DNA of 64,000 nucleotides, taken from NCBI GenBank assembly GCA_025350865.1, contig JANXWZ010000112.1, positions 1 to 64,000 on the forward strand, given 5' to 3'. Below the pieces are notes generated by a model, which saw only the letters and a program-made list of their open reading frames with translations, was not told the DNA's origin and made no database searches. Positions within the stretch are counted from its first letter, which is position 1, and every line of letters begins with the position of its first letter. Source of the DNA: Rhodanobacteraceae bacterium (lineage in GTDB: Bacteria; Acidobacteriota; Terriglobia; Terriglobales; Acidobacteriaceae). Of the stretch, positions 18,330-28,264 are shown one piece after another. The translations under genes and the position numbers were made by a program.

Positions 18330-18953
18330 TTAGCTGCCGGTGGGCGGCTGGAGGGCACGCCGTTCGAGACGGTCGAGTTCGGCGAAGATTTCGTCGACCG
18401 TGATAGAGATCGGGGTGCTCTCGACCGAGAGAGTCTCGTTTACTTCGTGGAGGACGCCGTCACGAGCGGCGGTGTAGGCGATTCGGCGCCAGGGGTCTAC
18501 TACCCAGGAAGTTGGGACGCCCATGCTGGCGTAGTCGTTGATGCGCTCACGAATTTTGCTCATGCGATCTTCGCTGGAGAGAATTTCGATGCAGAGGATG
18601 GGCGGGGTACGGACGATGCGCTCGTCTACGTTGGGCACAATAGCTAGGATCACGTCGGGAATACGGAAGCGATTGCTCGCGACCTGCACTCGTTGCTCGG
18701 TCAGGATTTCGAAGTTGAGCGACTCTTCGGACGGGGCGAAAAACTTTACGAAGAAGGTTTGCAATCGGGCGTGAGGTGTTTCCCCCATATTTCTCTCCAA
18801 GACTTCGCCGTCGACGTAGTCGCAGTCGGGGCGGTAGACGGTGCTCAGGTATTCGTCGACAGAGATCAGAAGTGGGGTTGTGACCATGGCAGCCTCCGCT
18901 GGAGCTAGGATACACGGGCTTGGTCGATGGATTGGCGTGGAGCGCCGCGGCAA
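18330..18953 (-). CDS. Uma2 family (DUF820) putative restriction-endonuclease-fold protein
   Basis: ISVDEYLSTVYRPDCDYVDGEVLERNMGET...PDVILAI...PPILCIEILSSEDRMSKIRERINDYASMGVPTSWVVDP. Start probably 18888 (MVTTPLL). Confidence 0.88.
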   Translation of the reverse strand: MPRRSTPIHRPSPCILAPAEAAMVTTPLLISVDEYLSTVYRPDCDYVDGEVLERNMGETPHARLQTFFVKFFAPSEESLNFEILTEQRVQVASNRFRIPDVILAIVPNVDERIVRTPPILCIEILSSEDRMSKIRERINDYASMGVPTSWVVDPWRRIAYTAARDGVLHEVNETLSVESTPISITVDEIFAELDRLERRALQPPTGS

Positions 18954-18959
18954 AAGCGA

Positions 18960-18994
18960 AATCCTGAGATTCTTCGCGTTGCTCAGAATGACCT
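18960..18994 (+). repeat. Second dispersed hairpin repeat
   Basis: atcctgagattcttcgcgttgctcagaatgacctc. Confidence 0.8.
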
Positions 18995-19023
18995 CAGTTT
19001 CTTACTTCAGACTGACCCGAGAT

Positions 19024-19806
19024 CTAGGAGTGGCTCTTGCTGTGGCGGACTCCGCCCTCGCCGGCGAACCGTGCGCTCGGGTGATCGCTGGCGATGACGC
19101 CATCGCGAATGGTGATGACGCGGTGGGCGAACTCGGCGATGTCGGGCTCGTGGGTGACGACGACAATTGTGTTGCCCTTGGCGTGGAGTTCATCGAACAG
19201 CGCCATGATCTCGTCGCCGGTTTTGGAGTCGAGGTTTCCCGTGGGTTCGTCGGCGAGGATGATGCTGGGGCGGTTGACCAGCGCGCGGGCAATGGCCACG
19301 CGCTGGCGTTGGCCGCCGGAGAGCTCGTTTGGCTTGTGCATCATGCGGGAGCCGAGGTGGACGGATTCCAGGACTTCGGTGGCGCGGGCGATGCGCTCGG
19401 CTGCGGGAGTTCCGTTATAGATGAGGGGCAGTTCGACGTTGTGCAGCGACGACGCGCGGGCCAGCAGGTTGAAGGTCTGGAAGACGAAGCCGATTTCCTT
19501 GTTGCGGATGCGGGCGAGTTCGTCGTCGTTGAGCTCGGAGACGTCGTGGCCGTTGAGCCAGTACTTGCCCTGCGAGGGCGAGTCAAGGCAGCCGATGAGG
19601 TTCATCAAGGTTGATTTGCCGGAACCGGAAGGCCCCATGATAGCGACATACTCATTGTGCTTGATGCGGAGGTTGACGCCGCGCAGAGCGTCGACGCGCT
19701 GGTCGCCCATGTAGTAGGTCTTCCAGAGATCGCTGGTGACGATGACGTCGCCTTCGAGCGGGCCGTCGGCGTTGATGGGGGTCGGATCGAGTTCGGCTAC
19801 GGACAT
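19024..19806 (-). CDS. ABC transporter ATP-binding protein (MacB/LolD type)
   Basis: GPSGSGKST Walker [16 protein letters not shown] signature, [12 protein letters not shown]. Confidence 0.93.
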   Translation of the reverse strand: MSVAELDPTPINADGPLEGDVIVTSDLWKTYYMGDQRVDALRGVNLRIKHNEYVAIMGPSGSGKSTLMNLIGCLDSPSQGKYWLNGHDVSELNDDELARIRNKEIGFVFQTFNLLARASSLHNVELPLIYNGTPAAERIARATEVLESVHLGSRMMHKPNELSGGQRQRVAIARALVNRPSIILADEPTGNLDSKTGDEIMALFDELHAKGNTIVVVTHEPDIAEFAHRVITIRDGVIASDHPSARFAGEGGVRHSKSHS

Positions 19807-19829
19807 TGGTTCTCCGGTCGGGGCTTGCT

Positions 19830-19870
19830 CCCCACCTGAAACAATAACGCCGTTTGAGATGGGGACCCGA
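19830..19870 (+). repeat. Palindromic element, copy 7
   Basis: ccccacctgaaacaataacgccgtttgagatggggacccga. Confidence 0.75.
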
Positions 19871-19883
19871 TAATTGCTGGTTA

Positions 19884-21296
19884 CTAGGAGCTGGGTGTGT
19901 CGAGGGCGGCGTCAGGCGTGTTATCTGGTTGGACTGTGGTTCCGCTCTTGAGGGTTCTAAGAATCTTGTAGCGGCCCGTGACGATGGTCTGGCCGGGCGT
20001 GAGTCCGCCGGTGACTTCGATGTCCGTGGCACCGGTGACTCCGGTGGTGATGGGAACGAAGGTAGCGCGCTTCTTGCGGTGATCGTCGGTAAGGATGTAG
20101 ACACCCTGAACGAGGACGGGCTTTACCTTGGTCGGCTTGACTGCGGTGGTAGCGACAACCTTCTTCGCCTTGCCGGCGTTAGCGGCTAGTTCCTTCTCGT
20201 CGATCGGGTCTCGCTGCACGATGGCCTGGATGGGGATCGTGAGGACGTTGGTGCGGGTGGCAGTGGTGATCTTCGCCGTTGCAGAGAGACCGGGACGGAG
20301 CGCGTCGTTGTTATCGCCGATATTGTCGATAGTGACGATGACCTTGAAGTCTTTGGCCTCTTCGGTGCCGGTGGTGGACTGGCTGGTGGCGACGCCGGTG
20401 GTGCGGAGAAGAGCCTGGTCCCCCACCTCAGTAACGTGCCCTTTGAAGGTGCGGCCGGGAAGAGCATCAACGGTGACATCGGCGGGTTGGCCTAGCTTGA
20501 CGCTGACGATGTCAGTCTCGTCGACCTTCACCTCGGCGGTGATGACGGACATGTCGGCGAGCGTCATAAGGGTCGAACCCTGGGCGTTCTGGATGCCAGT
20601 GACCATGGTCTCGCCCTCGCGGACGGGAACGTTGGTGACGAGCCCATCGAATGGCGCGCGGGAGATCGTCTTGTCGAGGGCGTCGAAGTTGGCGCGCTGG
20701 CTGGCGACTGCCTGCTCGACGTGGCCGCGCTGGGAGTTGGTCTGGGCCTGAGCCTGAGCGAGGGCGGCCTGGCGCTGATCGAGCGTGGCGGCTGCAACAT
20801 CGTAGGCGGCTCTTTTGGAGTCGAAGTCCTGCTTGGCGATCAGCTTTTCGTCGTAGAGCGATTTGGAGCGATCGTAGTCGAGTTTCTTCTGTTCGAGGTC
20901 GGCCTTGGCCTGGGCGATGTTGGCCTTGGCGGTCGCCTCGGCGGCTTGATAGGAGGTAATGTCCGTGCGCGATGCGGCGATGCTTGCAGTCTGAGCCGCG
21001 ACGGTGGCGCTGGGCTGAACGTTTTCGAGGGTGGCGAGAACGGTACCCTGTTTGACGTGATCGCCTTCCTTTACGTTCAGGTGAGTGATCCGGCCGAAGG
21101 CGGTGGCGCCGATGTTGACGTAGGTCTTGGGCTTGATCTGCCCGGTTCCGCTGACCACGGAGATGAGATCCTGGTTGGCAATGGTCGCGGTGGTGACCTT
21201 GATGACCTTTCCCTGGCTATAGAGCACGGTGCCGACCGCGGCACCGACGAGGACCAGCACGATGGCTACGATGATCAGGATTTTCTTGACGTTCAT
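19884..21296 (-). CDS. Periplasmic adaptor subunit (HlyD/MacA type)
   Basis: N-terminal [29 protein letters not shown] biotinyl-lipoyl-like half, long coiled coil; adjacent to ABC ATPase. Confidence 0.88.
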   Translation of the reverse strand: MNVKKILIIVAIVLVLVGAAVGTVLYSQGKVIKVTTATIANQDLISVVSGTGQIKPKTYVNIGATAFGRITHLNVKEGDHVKQGTVLATLENVQPSATVAAQTASIAASRTDITSYQAAEATAKANIAQAKADLEQKKLDYDRSKSLYDEKLIAKQDFDSKRAAYDVAAATLDQRQAALAQAQAQTNSQRGHVEQAVASQRANFDALDKTISRAPFDGLVTNVPVREGETMVTGIQNAQGSTLMTLADMSVITAEVKVDETDIVSVKLGQPADVTVDALPGRTFKGHVTEVGDQALLRTTGVATSQSTTGTEEAKDFKVIVTIDNIGDNNDALRPGLSATAKITTATRTNVLTIPIQAIVQRDPIDEKELAANAGKAKKVVATTAVKPTKVKPVLVQGVYILTDDHRKKRATFVPITTGVTGATDIEVTGGLTPGQTIVTGRYKILRTLKSGTTVQPDNTPDAALDTPSS

Positions 21297-21706
21297 GAAT
21301 GTCTTCTCTGGCCTTTGGCTAAGCTATTTCGATGTTGCAGGTGCTGATTTGAGCCGAATTTCTTTTAGTCCGGCACCCCGAATCAGGGTTGGGGCTGAAT
21401 GGTGTCAAGAGTAGTACGCGCGGGCTCGGTCTAATGTTCCAAAAACAGTACCTGAAATCCAAATTTATTTTTTGCGATTTCCGCTACCGGAAGAGTACCT
21501 TCGCCCGGTTGCAAGAGTCGAAATGGCACATAGGATACCTACGACACATCGACAGGGGCATTTTTGTGGCTGCAAGTCTTTGCAAGAGCCGATGATAGCA
21601 GCACCCAAATAGGTTCCAAAGTGTTTCTCACAAGGGTCTCAATGGGTTTGAATGTTGCATGAATTCGGCCTACAATCAGGGTTTAGCAGGAGCAGGGGAA
21701 TTACCG

Positions 21707-23449
21707 ATGAATGACCGCCGTTTGACAATCCGTTTGGGTGTTTTGAGCGCAGCCGTTGTGGCCTTTTGTTTCGCGCCAGGTTTGGTGGGCAAGAGTGCGT
21801 CGGCACAGGATGGCGTGACACGGACACCGGTAGTGGAAGACAAGCCCGACCCGACCAAGCGCCGGATGACGGACAAGGAACGGATCCAGGTCAACAAAGC
21901 CATGAAGGATGAGCTTAAGGGCTCGTACAAGACGTGGGTCGACCAGGATGTTCGCTGGATTATTTCGGACGAAGAACTTTCGGCGTTCAAACACCTATCG
22001 AACGATCTGGAGCGCGACCAATTTATCGAAAACTTCTGGCTGCGACGGAATCCGAACCCAGAGTCTCCGGAGAATGAGTACCGCGAAGAGCATTATTCGC
22101 GCATTGCCTATGCCAACGAGCATTTTGCGGCCGGCAAATCAGGCTGGCGGACAGACCGTGGGCATATCTATATCGCTTACGGCAAGCCGGACAACATCGA
22201 TTCGCACCCCAGCGGCGGCAGCTACGACCGTCCGATGGAAGAGGGCGGCGGCAATACATCGACGTTTCCGTTCGAGATTTGGCATTACCGCTATCTGGAT
22301 GGGATCGGCGACAACATCGACATCGAGTTTGTCGATACCTGCATGTGCGGCGACTACCACATGACCATTGACCGCTCTGAAAAGGATGCCCTCAAGATGA
22401 CGCCGGGTGCCGGGCTAACTATGTCCGAGCAGATGGGTCAGTCGACCAAGGCGGACCGCTTTTCTGGCGGGGGACTGGAGCAGCTGGGCAAGGGGCCGGG
22501 GACTGAGCAGAACGCTTCGAAGCAGTTCGACCGTCTGGATCGCTTCGCAAAGCTGATGGCGCCGCCGGTAATCAAGTTCAAGGATCTTGAGGCGTACATG
22601 GTTTCGTCGAAGATACTGACGGGCCCGCCATTCCTGTTCGACGTTCGTACCGACTACGTAAAGATCACGAACGACACGGTGCTCGTTCCGCTGACTCTAC
22701 AGATTTACAACAAGGACATCACCTTTAATACGAAGGACGGGGTTTCGGCGGGAACGGTCAATATTCTGGGACGGGTTTCAAACCTGACGGGACGTCCCCT
22801 GTTCACGTTTGAGGAAACCGTTTCAGCCACGTCGCCAAGCGAATTGCTAGCGCAGGAGCAGCAGAAGCGGTCTGTGTACTGGAAGGCTTTGCCGTTGTCC
22901 CCTGGTCTGTACAAGGTCGACATCGTAGTCAAGGATGTGAACAATCCGGATCACGTTGGCACATGGCGGCGCAGCATCAACGTGCCCAAGTTCGATGACG
23001 ACCAGTTGGCCCACTCGTCGCTCATTCTGGCGGACGTGATGGAGCGCGTTCCGTCAAAGGATATTGGTGCGGGCAATTTTGTGATTGGGAATACCCGGAT
23101 TCGGCCCCGCGTTTCGGCCAGCCAGGCAATCCCGATTACATTCCACCGCAGCCAGAATTTGAATTTCTGGATGCAGGTTTACAATTTGGGAATCGACGAG
23201 AAGAACAAGCAGAATGGGGCTACGATCGAGTACACGATCAAGGATTTGTCCAAGTCGGACGACAAGGCTGTGATTTTCACGGCTTCGGAGACGACGACTA
23301 AGTTGAGCCCGAACGCTGATCAGGTAACGCTAGAGAAGAGCCTGCCCCTGGCAAGCCTTCAGCCGGGCAAGTATTCGGTCAGCATCACGGTCAACGACGG
23401 CGTGAAGAAGCAGCAGTTTGCCGCAAGCGCGCCGTTTATTGTGGATTAG
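21707..23449 (+). CDS. GWxTD domain-containing secreted protein
   Basis: Signal peptide; SGWRTDRGHIYIAYGKPDNID motif. Confidence 0.85.
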   Translation: MNDRRLTIRLGVLSAAVVAFCFAPGLVGKSASAQDGVTRTPVVEDKPDPTKRRMTDKERIQVNKAMKDELKGSYKTWVDQDVRWIISDEELSAFKHLSNDLERDQFIENFWLRRNPNPESPENEYREEHYSRIAYANEHFAAGKSGWRTDRGHIYIAYGKPDNIDSHPSGGSYDRPMEEGGGNTSTFPFEIWHYRYLDGIGDNIDIEFVDTCMCGDYHMTIDRSEKDALKMTPGAGLTMSEQMGQSTKADRFSGGGLEQLGKGPGTEQNASKQFDRLDRFAKLMAPPVIKFKDLEAYMVSSKILTGPPFLFDVRTDYVKITNDTVLVPLTLQIYNKDITFNTKDGVSAGTVNILGRVSNLTGRPLFTFEETVSATSPSELLAQEQQKRSVYWKALPLSPGLYKVDIVVKDVNNPDHVGTWRRSINVPKFDDDQLAHSSLILADVMERVPSKDIGAGNFVIGNTRIRPRVSASQAIPITFHRSQNLNFWMQVYNLGIDEKNKQNGATIEYTIKDLSKSDDKAVIFTASETTTKLSPNADQVTLEKSLPLASLQPGKYSVSITVNDGVKKQQFAASAPFIVD

Positions 23450-23549
23450 TCGATTGTTGCAGCGGGACTTGTAGGATATTGGCGGCACGGACACGCGGAA
23501 GCTAAGCGATGGACGGTCATCAGCGAGAACCGAATTTCAAAGGCAGGCC

Positions 23550-25328
23550 GTGGGCGCACCGAGGAATAGTGTGCAGCGATCCCAGGTAACACGTACTCAA
23601 TCCGGCTTTGCCGCGCTGCTCCTGGTGGGGATTGCGCTGCTTGGCGTGCCGGCAGCGCAGGCGGATGGCGGTGCCGTGGTCTCCGGTGTGGTGCGGGATT
23701 CACAGGGCGTAGCCCAGATGGGTGCATTGGTACAGATTCTGGCGGCGAATTCAGCTACGGTTGCGACGGCGTTTACTGATTCGCATGGCCGGTACATGAT
23801 TGCCAACCTGAATACGGGACGTTATCTGGTTCGGGCGAGCGCGACGCTATTTGTTCCGGCGACGAAGGCTAATTTACAGTTGCGGACTGGCGTCTCGACG
23901 GTCGTGAACCTCACGTTGGGGGCGCTGTTCGACAAGACGCAGTGGCTGCCAGCGGAGCGTCGCCGGGCAGACGAGCCGGAGGACGACTGGAAGTGGACGC
24001 TCCGGTCGGCGGCAAATCGGCCTATTTTGCGGATTGTCGAAGATGGAACGCTTCTTGAGGTTTCCACCAGCGCAAGTGAACGCACTCCGGCGGAGAAGAC
24101 CCGCGCTCGTGCCTCGGTGACGAGTGGCGATGGCGAGTTCGGGGCGGGTGGGACGCATAACATTTTGTCGATTCACCGGTCGCTCGATGGCGGTGGCGAT
24201 ATGACGTTCCGGATGGACACGGGATTGACGCGAGTGCCGTCGGCGTCGGGGCCATCGCAGCAGTTTGAAGCGGGGCTGGAGCAGCGGCAGGGGTTCGACG
24301 GAGCGGCGCGAACGGTGGTGAGTTACCGCTTGCATCCGGAGCTGATGGCCGCCGGGATGCCCACTGGAATGCAGTCGTTTTCTATGACCAGCGCCCAGCG
24401 GATGAGCCTGGGCGAGCTGTTGGAGATCGAAGCCGGCGGAAATCTCGAGGCGATCAACGCGGCGGGGCCGCTGGCCGGGATGACGGCGCTGTCGGCGCAT
24501 CCTTTTGTCCGGCTCACATCGCATCCGATGGGCGTTTGGACGCTGCACTACCGCATGGCAACCGACCGGAATGTCCAGGGCTTCGAGGACGTAACCACCG
24601 GGCAAAGCGACGTTCCGGTGGCGACGGTGAAGAACGGCAAGCTGGCTCTTGAGAGGGGACGCCACCAAGAACTAGCGGTGGAACGCAAGGCAGGTCGCGG
24701 TACGGTGTCGATGGCGGTTTATCGGGATGCGATTGCGCTGATGGCCGTGGCGGGCGGCGGATCGACTGGGCCGGGCGAGACCATCGCAAGCCAGATTCCG
24801 GCTGGGATGCTGGTCGATCCGACGACGGGAAGCTTCCGCGCTCTGGCGACGGGATATACGACCAACGGGATGCGCATGACGGTAAGCGCGCCGCTGATCG
24901 ATGGACTGTGGGTCGCGGCGGAGTACAGCACGGGTGACGCGATGGCATCGGAGACGGGTCCTAATGCCGGATTTGCTGAGGCGCTGGCAGGTTTGGATCC
25001 GCAGCGTTCGGAGTCGGCGACGATTGCGCTGAAGGGCAGAATCAAGGGTTTGGGCACCAGGATTCGGAGTTCGTACCGCTGGCAGCCCTCGAAGCTTGTG
25101 ACTGCTGTGGACCCGTACAGCTCATTCAGCGACCAGGGTTTCCTGAGCTTTCAGATTCGCCAGCCGATTCACTGGGGGATGCGGTTGCCGCGTGGGTTGG
25201 ACGCGACGATCGACGTGACGAACCTGCTGGCGCAGGGGTATCGACCGTTTCTGTCGGCGGATGGGCAGACGCTGTACTTTGCGCAGGCCCCGCGGACGGT
25301 TCAGGGCGGGCTGTCGTTCTCGTTCTAA
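23550..25328 (+). CDS. Carboxypeptidase-regulatory-like domain + TonB-dependent-receptor-like beta barrel
   Basis: GVVRDSQGVAQMGALVQI...TDSHGRYMIANLNTGRYLVRASA (CarboxypepD_reg-like), then beta-rich repeats ending in GGLSFSF (C-terminal Phe). Confidence 0.65.
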   Translation: MGAPRNSVQRSQVTRTQSGFAALLLVGIALLGVPAAQADGGAVVSGVVRDSQGVAQMGALVQILAANSATVATAFTDSHGRYMIANLNTGRYLVRASATLFVPATKANLQLRTGVSTVVNLTLGALFDKTQWLPAERRRADEPEDDWKWTLRSAANRPILRIVEDGTLLEVSTSASERTPAEKTRARASVTSGDGEFGAGGTHNILSIHRSLDGGGDMTFRMDTGLTRVPSASGPSQQFEAGLEQRQGFDGAARTVVSYRLHPELMAAGMPTGMQSFSMTSAQRMSLGELLEIEAGGNLEAINAAGPLAGMTALSAHPFVRLTSHPMGVWTLHYRMATDRNVQGFEDVTTGQSDVPVATVKNGKLALERGRHQELAVERKAGRGTVSMAVYRDAIALMAVAGGGSTGPGETIASQIPAGMLVDPTTGSFRALATGYTTNGMRMTVSAPLIDGLWVAAEYSTGDAMASETGPNAGFAEALAGLDPQRSESATIALKGRIKGLGTRIRSSYRWQPSKLVTAVDPYSSFSDQGFLSFQIRQPIHWGMRLPRGLDATIDVTNLLAQGYRPFLSADGQTLYFAQAPRTVQGGLSFSF

Positions 25329-25403
25329 GGCAAGGGCAAGAGCGGAACGCAGAGGGCGCGGAGGGAAGCGCAAAGGTTCGCAGAGGAGAGGCACAAACAG
25401 ATA

Positions 25404-25432
25404 CGGAGATTCTGGCTTTGCCAGAATGACGG
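25404..25432 (+). repeat. Second dispersed hairpin repeat, GGCTTTGCC loop form
   Basis: ggagattctggctttgccagaatgacgg. Confidence 0.75.
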
Positions 25433-25435
25433 TCG

Positions 25436-26317
25436 TCAGTTGATGTGTTGCGCGAGGTAGGTGCTGATTTTGGCGGCTCCGTCGGCGCCTACGTGGAAAC
25501 AGTCGACGTAGTTGTCAGGGTTGGCGCGGAAGGTCTCGAATTCGCTACTGCTGAGGTCAATGGTGGCGGCTTGTGGCAGGATCGGCTGCATTTTTCGCTG
25601 GTACGCGGCAAATTCGGCGGCGTTGAGCAATCGGCATGGCTCGTAGAGGGCCGGGATGACGTAGACGATGCGGGCTCCGTTGGCTTGGAGCGACTCGACC
25701 ATGTGGGTGTAGTCAGCGACGGCAACGGGATCGACATCGAAGTAGCTGGCCGTGAAATGCGCGATATCGAATCTCTGGCCCGAGCCTTTGAGTGGAGTGG
25801 CACCGTTTGGGGCGCTGGCATTCGCGATGGGGCGGTGAAGCGCGGCGAGAATCTGAGCTGCCTCCTCAATGTAGAGGTGAATACTGCCGAGGGCCTCAGC
25901 GGTTGTGACTGCGTCCAGCCCATCGTTCATGGTGTGATTGGTGGTCATGGTGGGGTAGAGAATACAGATGGCAAGCTTGAAGTGGCCGCGCGATAGCGCC
26001 TGATCAACGATGCGCTTCTCTTCGGTGACGTTGGCGCCGAGGGTAGACTCGTTGTACATGGTGACGCCGGGGATCGATGCTGGATCCCAGTTCTCGCTGG
26101 AAGACGGGCCGATGAGTAGCGCGTCGAAGTTGGCCGGGACGTATCGCTTGCTGAGTAGGAATTTAGCTTTACGGGCGGCGAAGACGACTTGAAGCTTGCG
26201 ACCGCGTGGATCGCGGAAGATGCCATATGGGTCCAGCGCGATGGCGGCGGCGAAGTTGACGCAGAGCACAAGCGCGATGGCGGCGAGAACTCTGCTAATC
26301 CAGGTGCGGCTGGTCAT
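25436..26317 (-). CDS. SGNH/GDSL-like (AlgX/DltD-like) membrane-anchored protein, last gene of MBOAT operon
   Basis: N-terminal TM; LLIGPSSSENWDP (block I-like) and YVDCFHVGADGAAKIS (DxxH-like block V); overlaps the VOC gene by 23 nt. Confidence 0.6.
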   Translation of the reverse strand: MTSRTWISRVLAAIALVLCVNFAAAIALDPYGIFRDPRGRKLQVVFAARKAKFLLSKRYVPANFDALLIGPSSSENWDPASIPGVTMYNESTLGANVTEEKRIVDQALSRGHFKLAICILYPTMTTNHTMNDGLDAVTTAEALGSIHLYIEEAAQILAALHRPIANASAPNGATPLKGSGQRFDIAHFTASYFDVDPVAVADYTHMVESLQANGARIVYVIPALYEPCRLLNAAEFAAYQRKMQPILPQAATIDLSSSEFETFRANPDNYVDCFHVGADGAAKISTYLAQHIN

Positions 26318-26804
26318 CGAGATCCTTTAGCGAGACGCTGTTCTCTTTATTATCGCTGATCAAAAGTGGCTTGCAGAGGTCGGTGAGGTCGCGACGCTCG
26401 ACGAGTTCGACCAGCAGGGAAGCCTCATCCATGAGCCAGCAGATGCGACGACCCTGAAATGCCAAGGCTGGAGTGGGTTGCGAAATCAGGACCATGCCAT
26501 TGGCCTCAAGGTGGGGAAGCGTGTCTTCCAGGCAGTCGACGGCGTAACAAAGGTGGTGGAGCTTGCCACCGCGACGGACGGCGTTGGCGAGCTTGCTGGT
26601 CGGGCTATCCGGTGCGACGAGCTCCAGGTAAGCGCTGTCGCCCGGAAGCTGGAGGAACTGGATCTTCGCGGTCTGCGCCGGGTCGTGGATGATTGGGCTG
26701 ACGATCCGATAGCCGTAACGATCGACGTATTGCTGGGCTACGGGTGGGATCTCGGGGACGGCGTAGCCGACGTGATGGAGACTGAGACGTATCGGGTCGC
26801 TCAT
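26295..26804 (-). CDS. VOC family protein (glyoxalase / methylmalonyl-CoA epimerase-like)
   Basis: MSDPIRLSLHHVGYAVPEIPPVAQQYVDRYGYRIV...AYLELVAP...KLHHLCYAVD...LLVELVE. ATG at 26804 forms TGATG with the MBOAT stop. Confidence 0.85.
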   Translation of the reverse strand: MSDPIRLSLHHVGYAVPEIPPVAQQYVDRYGYRIVSPIIHDPAQTAKIQFLQLPGDSAYLELVAPDSPTSKLANAVRRGGKLHHLCYAVDCLEDTLPHLEANGMVLISQPTPALAFQGRRICWLMDEASLLVELVERRDLTDLCKPLLISDNKENSVSLKDLDDQPHLD

Positions 26805-28264
26805 CAAAAGGCGAAGTAGACGAAGGGTTTGGACATGCTGGAGTTGAGGAAGACCAGCGCGACCAGGGCGAAGACGCAGGTCGCGACAAGGTTCAACGTG
26901 GCGGGTTTGAAATTCTGGGCGAGGGCCTCGGAGGATTTGTCGAAGAAGGCAGCGGCGACACCCGCAATCTGGGCGAGCACGTATACCGCGACCATAATGC
27001 CGGCACCGTTCATCTGCACCAGGTTGGCGGTGCTGAACGGGTGGCGCAGGCTGACAAGGTGCGGCAGGTACGCCAAAGCGACGGGCAGCGTGCCGGCGCG
27101 GAAGAACACGAAGGCCAGGTCGACGACCGCGAGCGTGAGGAACCAGCAGATGGGGTCGGGAAGTTCGAAGGACTTCTTGCCCTTTTTCTTTTTGAACTGC
27201 TTCTTCCAGATCTGGTTGATGACCAGTGCCACGCCGTGGATGAAGCCGAAGATGACGAAGGTCCAACTTGGCCCGTGCCACAGGCCAGCGATGGACATAG
27301 CCAGCAGGGTGGCAACTCCGCTGGTGACTAGCGTGGCGCGGCTGAACGTTTTGAGGATGGGTGTGTAGAGGTAGGCCGTGATGAACTCGGACAGGGAGAT
27401 GTGCCAACGTGTCCAGAACTCGGAGATGGAGGTGGCGCGGAGAGGCGCATCGAAGTTGCGCGGGATGTCGATGCCGAGGAAGAGGGCGGAGGCGATTGCC
27501 ATGTCGGAGTAGCCGCTGAAGTCGAAGTAGATCTGGAGCGTGTAACAGGAGACGAAGACCCAGGCTTCGAGGGCGGACATGTTGCGGGCGGAGTCGAAGC
27601 CGAAGTCGGCGGCCTGCGAGAAGGCGTCGGCTACGACCACCTTCTTGATGAGGCCAATGGAGAAGAGGTATAAGGCTCGGGCGACCGTGTCGGCCGAAGG
27701 GCCGGCGGTGGCGTTGAGCGTGGGGAACTGGTGCAGGATGCGGCGGGCCTTGGCGATGGGGCCGGAGATGACGTAGGGAAAGAAGCTGACGAAGGTGGCG
27801 TGGTCGAACAGACCGCTGGGAGGGGCGACCTCCTGGTATACGTCCACGAGGTACATGATCTGCGCGAGGGTGAAGAAGCTGATGCCGAGCGGGAAGGCGA
27901 GATCGGGAAGCCGGATGTGGTGCGCGGCAAAATAAGGGATGCTCGTCAGCAGGAAGTTGACGTATTTGAAGACGCAGAGGAAGCCAATGTTGAGGAGGAA
28001 ACCGAGTTGCAGGAGGCGTTTGCGGGCGCGGGACTCAGGAGTGGCGGCAGACATCCACTGTGAGATCTGCCAGTTGACGACGATGGAGGCGAGCAGGTAA
28101 GCGAGGTTTGCAGGCTTGGCCCAGGAGTAGAAGACCATTGAGGCAACGAAGACCACAAGTTGAGGGGCGCGGGGGATACGGAGCTTGCGGGCGATGGCGA
28201 CGAGCAGAAGTGTAGCAGGGAGGAAAACGAGCAGGAACGGGAACGAGTTGAAGTTCATCAGCAA
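26804..28264 (-). CDS. MBOAT family O-acyltransferase (AlgI/DltB-like)
   Basis: MNFNSFPFLLVFLPATLL, DLAFPLGISFFTLAQIMYLVDVY, YFDFSGYSDMAIA, FWTRWHISLSEF, AGLWHGPSWTFVIFG (conserved His). Confidence 0.93.
   Translation of the reverse strand: MLMNFNSFPFLLVFLPATLLLVAIARKLRIPRAPQLVVFVASMVFYSWAKPANLAYLLASIVVNWQISQWMSAATPESRARKRLLQLGFLLNIGFLCVFKYVNFLLTSIPYFAAHHIRLPDLAFPLGISFFTLAQIMYLVDVYQEVAPPSGLFDHATFVSFFPYVISGPIAKARRILHQFPTLNATAGPSADTVARALYLFSIGLIKKVVVADAFSQAADFGFDSARNMSALEAWVFVSCYTLQIYFDFSGYSDMAIASALFLGIDIPRNFDAPLRATSISEFWTRWHISLSEFITAYLYTPILKTFSRATLVTSGVATLLAMSIAGLWHGPSWTFVIFGFIHGVALVINQIWKKQFKKKKGKKSFELPDPICWFLTLAVVDLAFVFFRAGTLPVALAYLPHLVSLRHPFSTANLVQMNGAGIMVAVYVLAQIAGVAAAFFDKSSEALAQNFKPATLNLVATCVFALVALVFLNSSMSKPFVYFAF

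Noticed and set aside
18841-19614. 257-aa + strand ORF
   Set aside because: Antisense to the ABC ATPase, whose motifs are definitive.
20405-20450. Possible extra palindromic element in the MacA-like gene (ccccacctcagtaacgtgccc)
   Set aside because: Only one arm matches and the encoded [10 protein letters not shown] looks native to the adaptor family.
26804-27407. N-terminal extension of the 370-aa ORF (VOC gene)
   Set aside because: The extension is an out-of-frame reading of the MBOAT gene; the real VOC start is the ATG at 26804.
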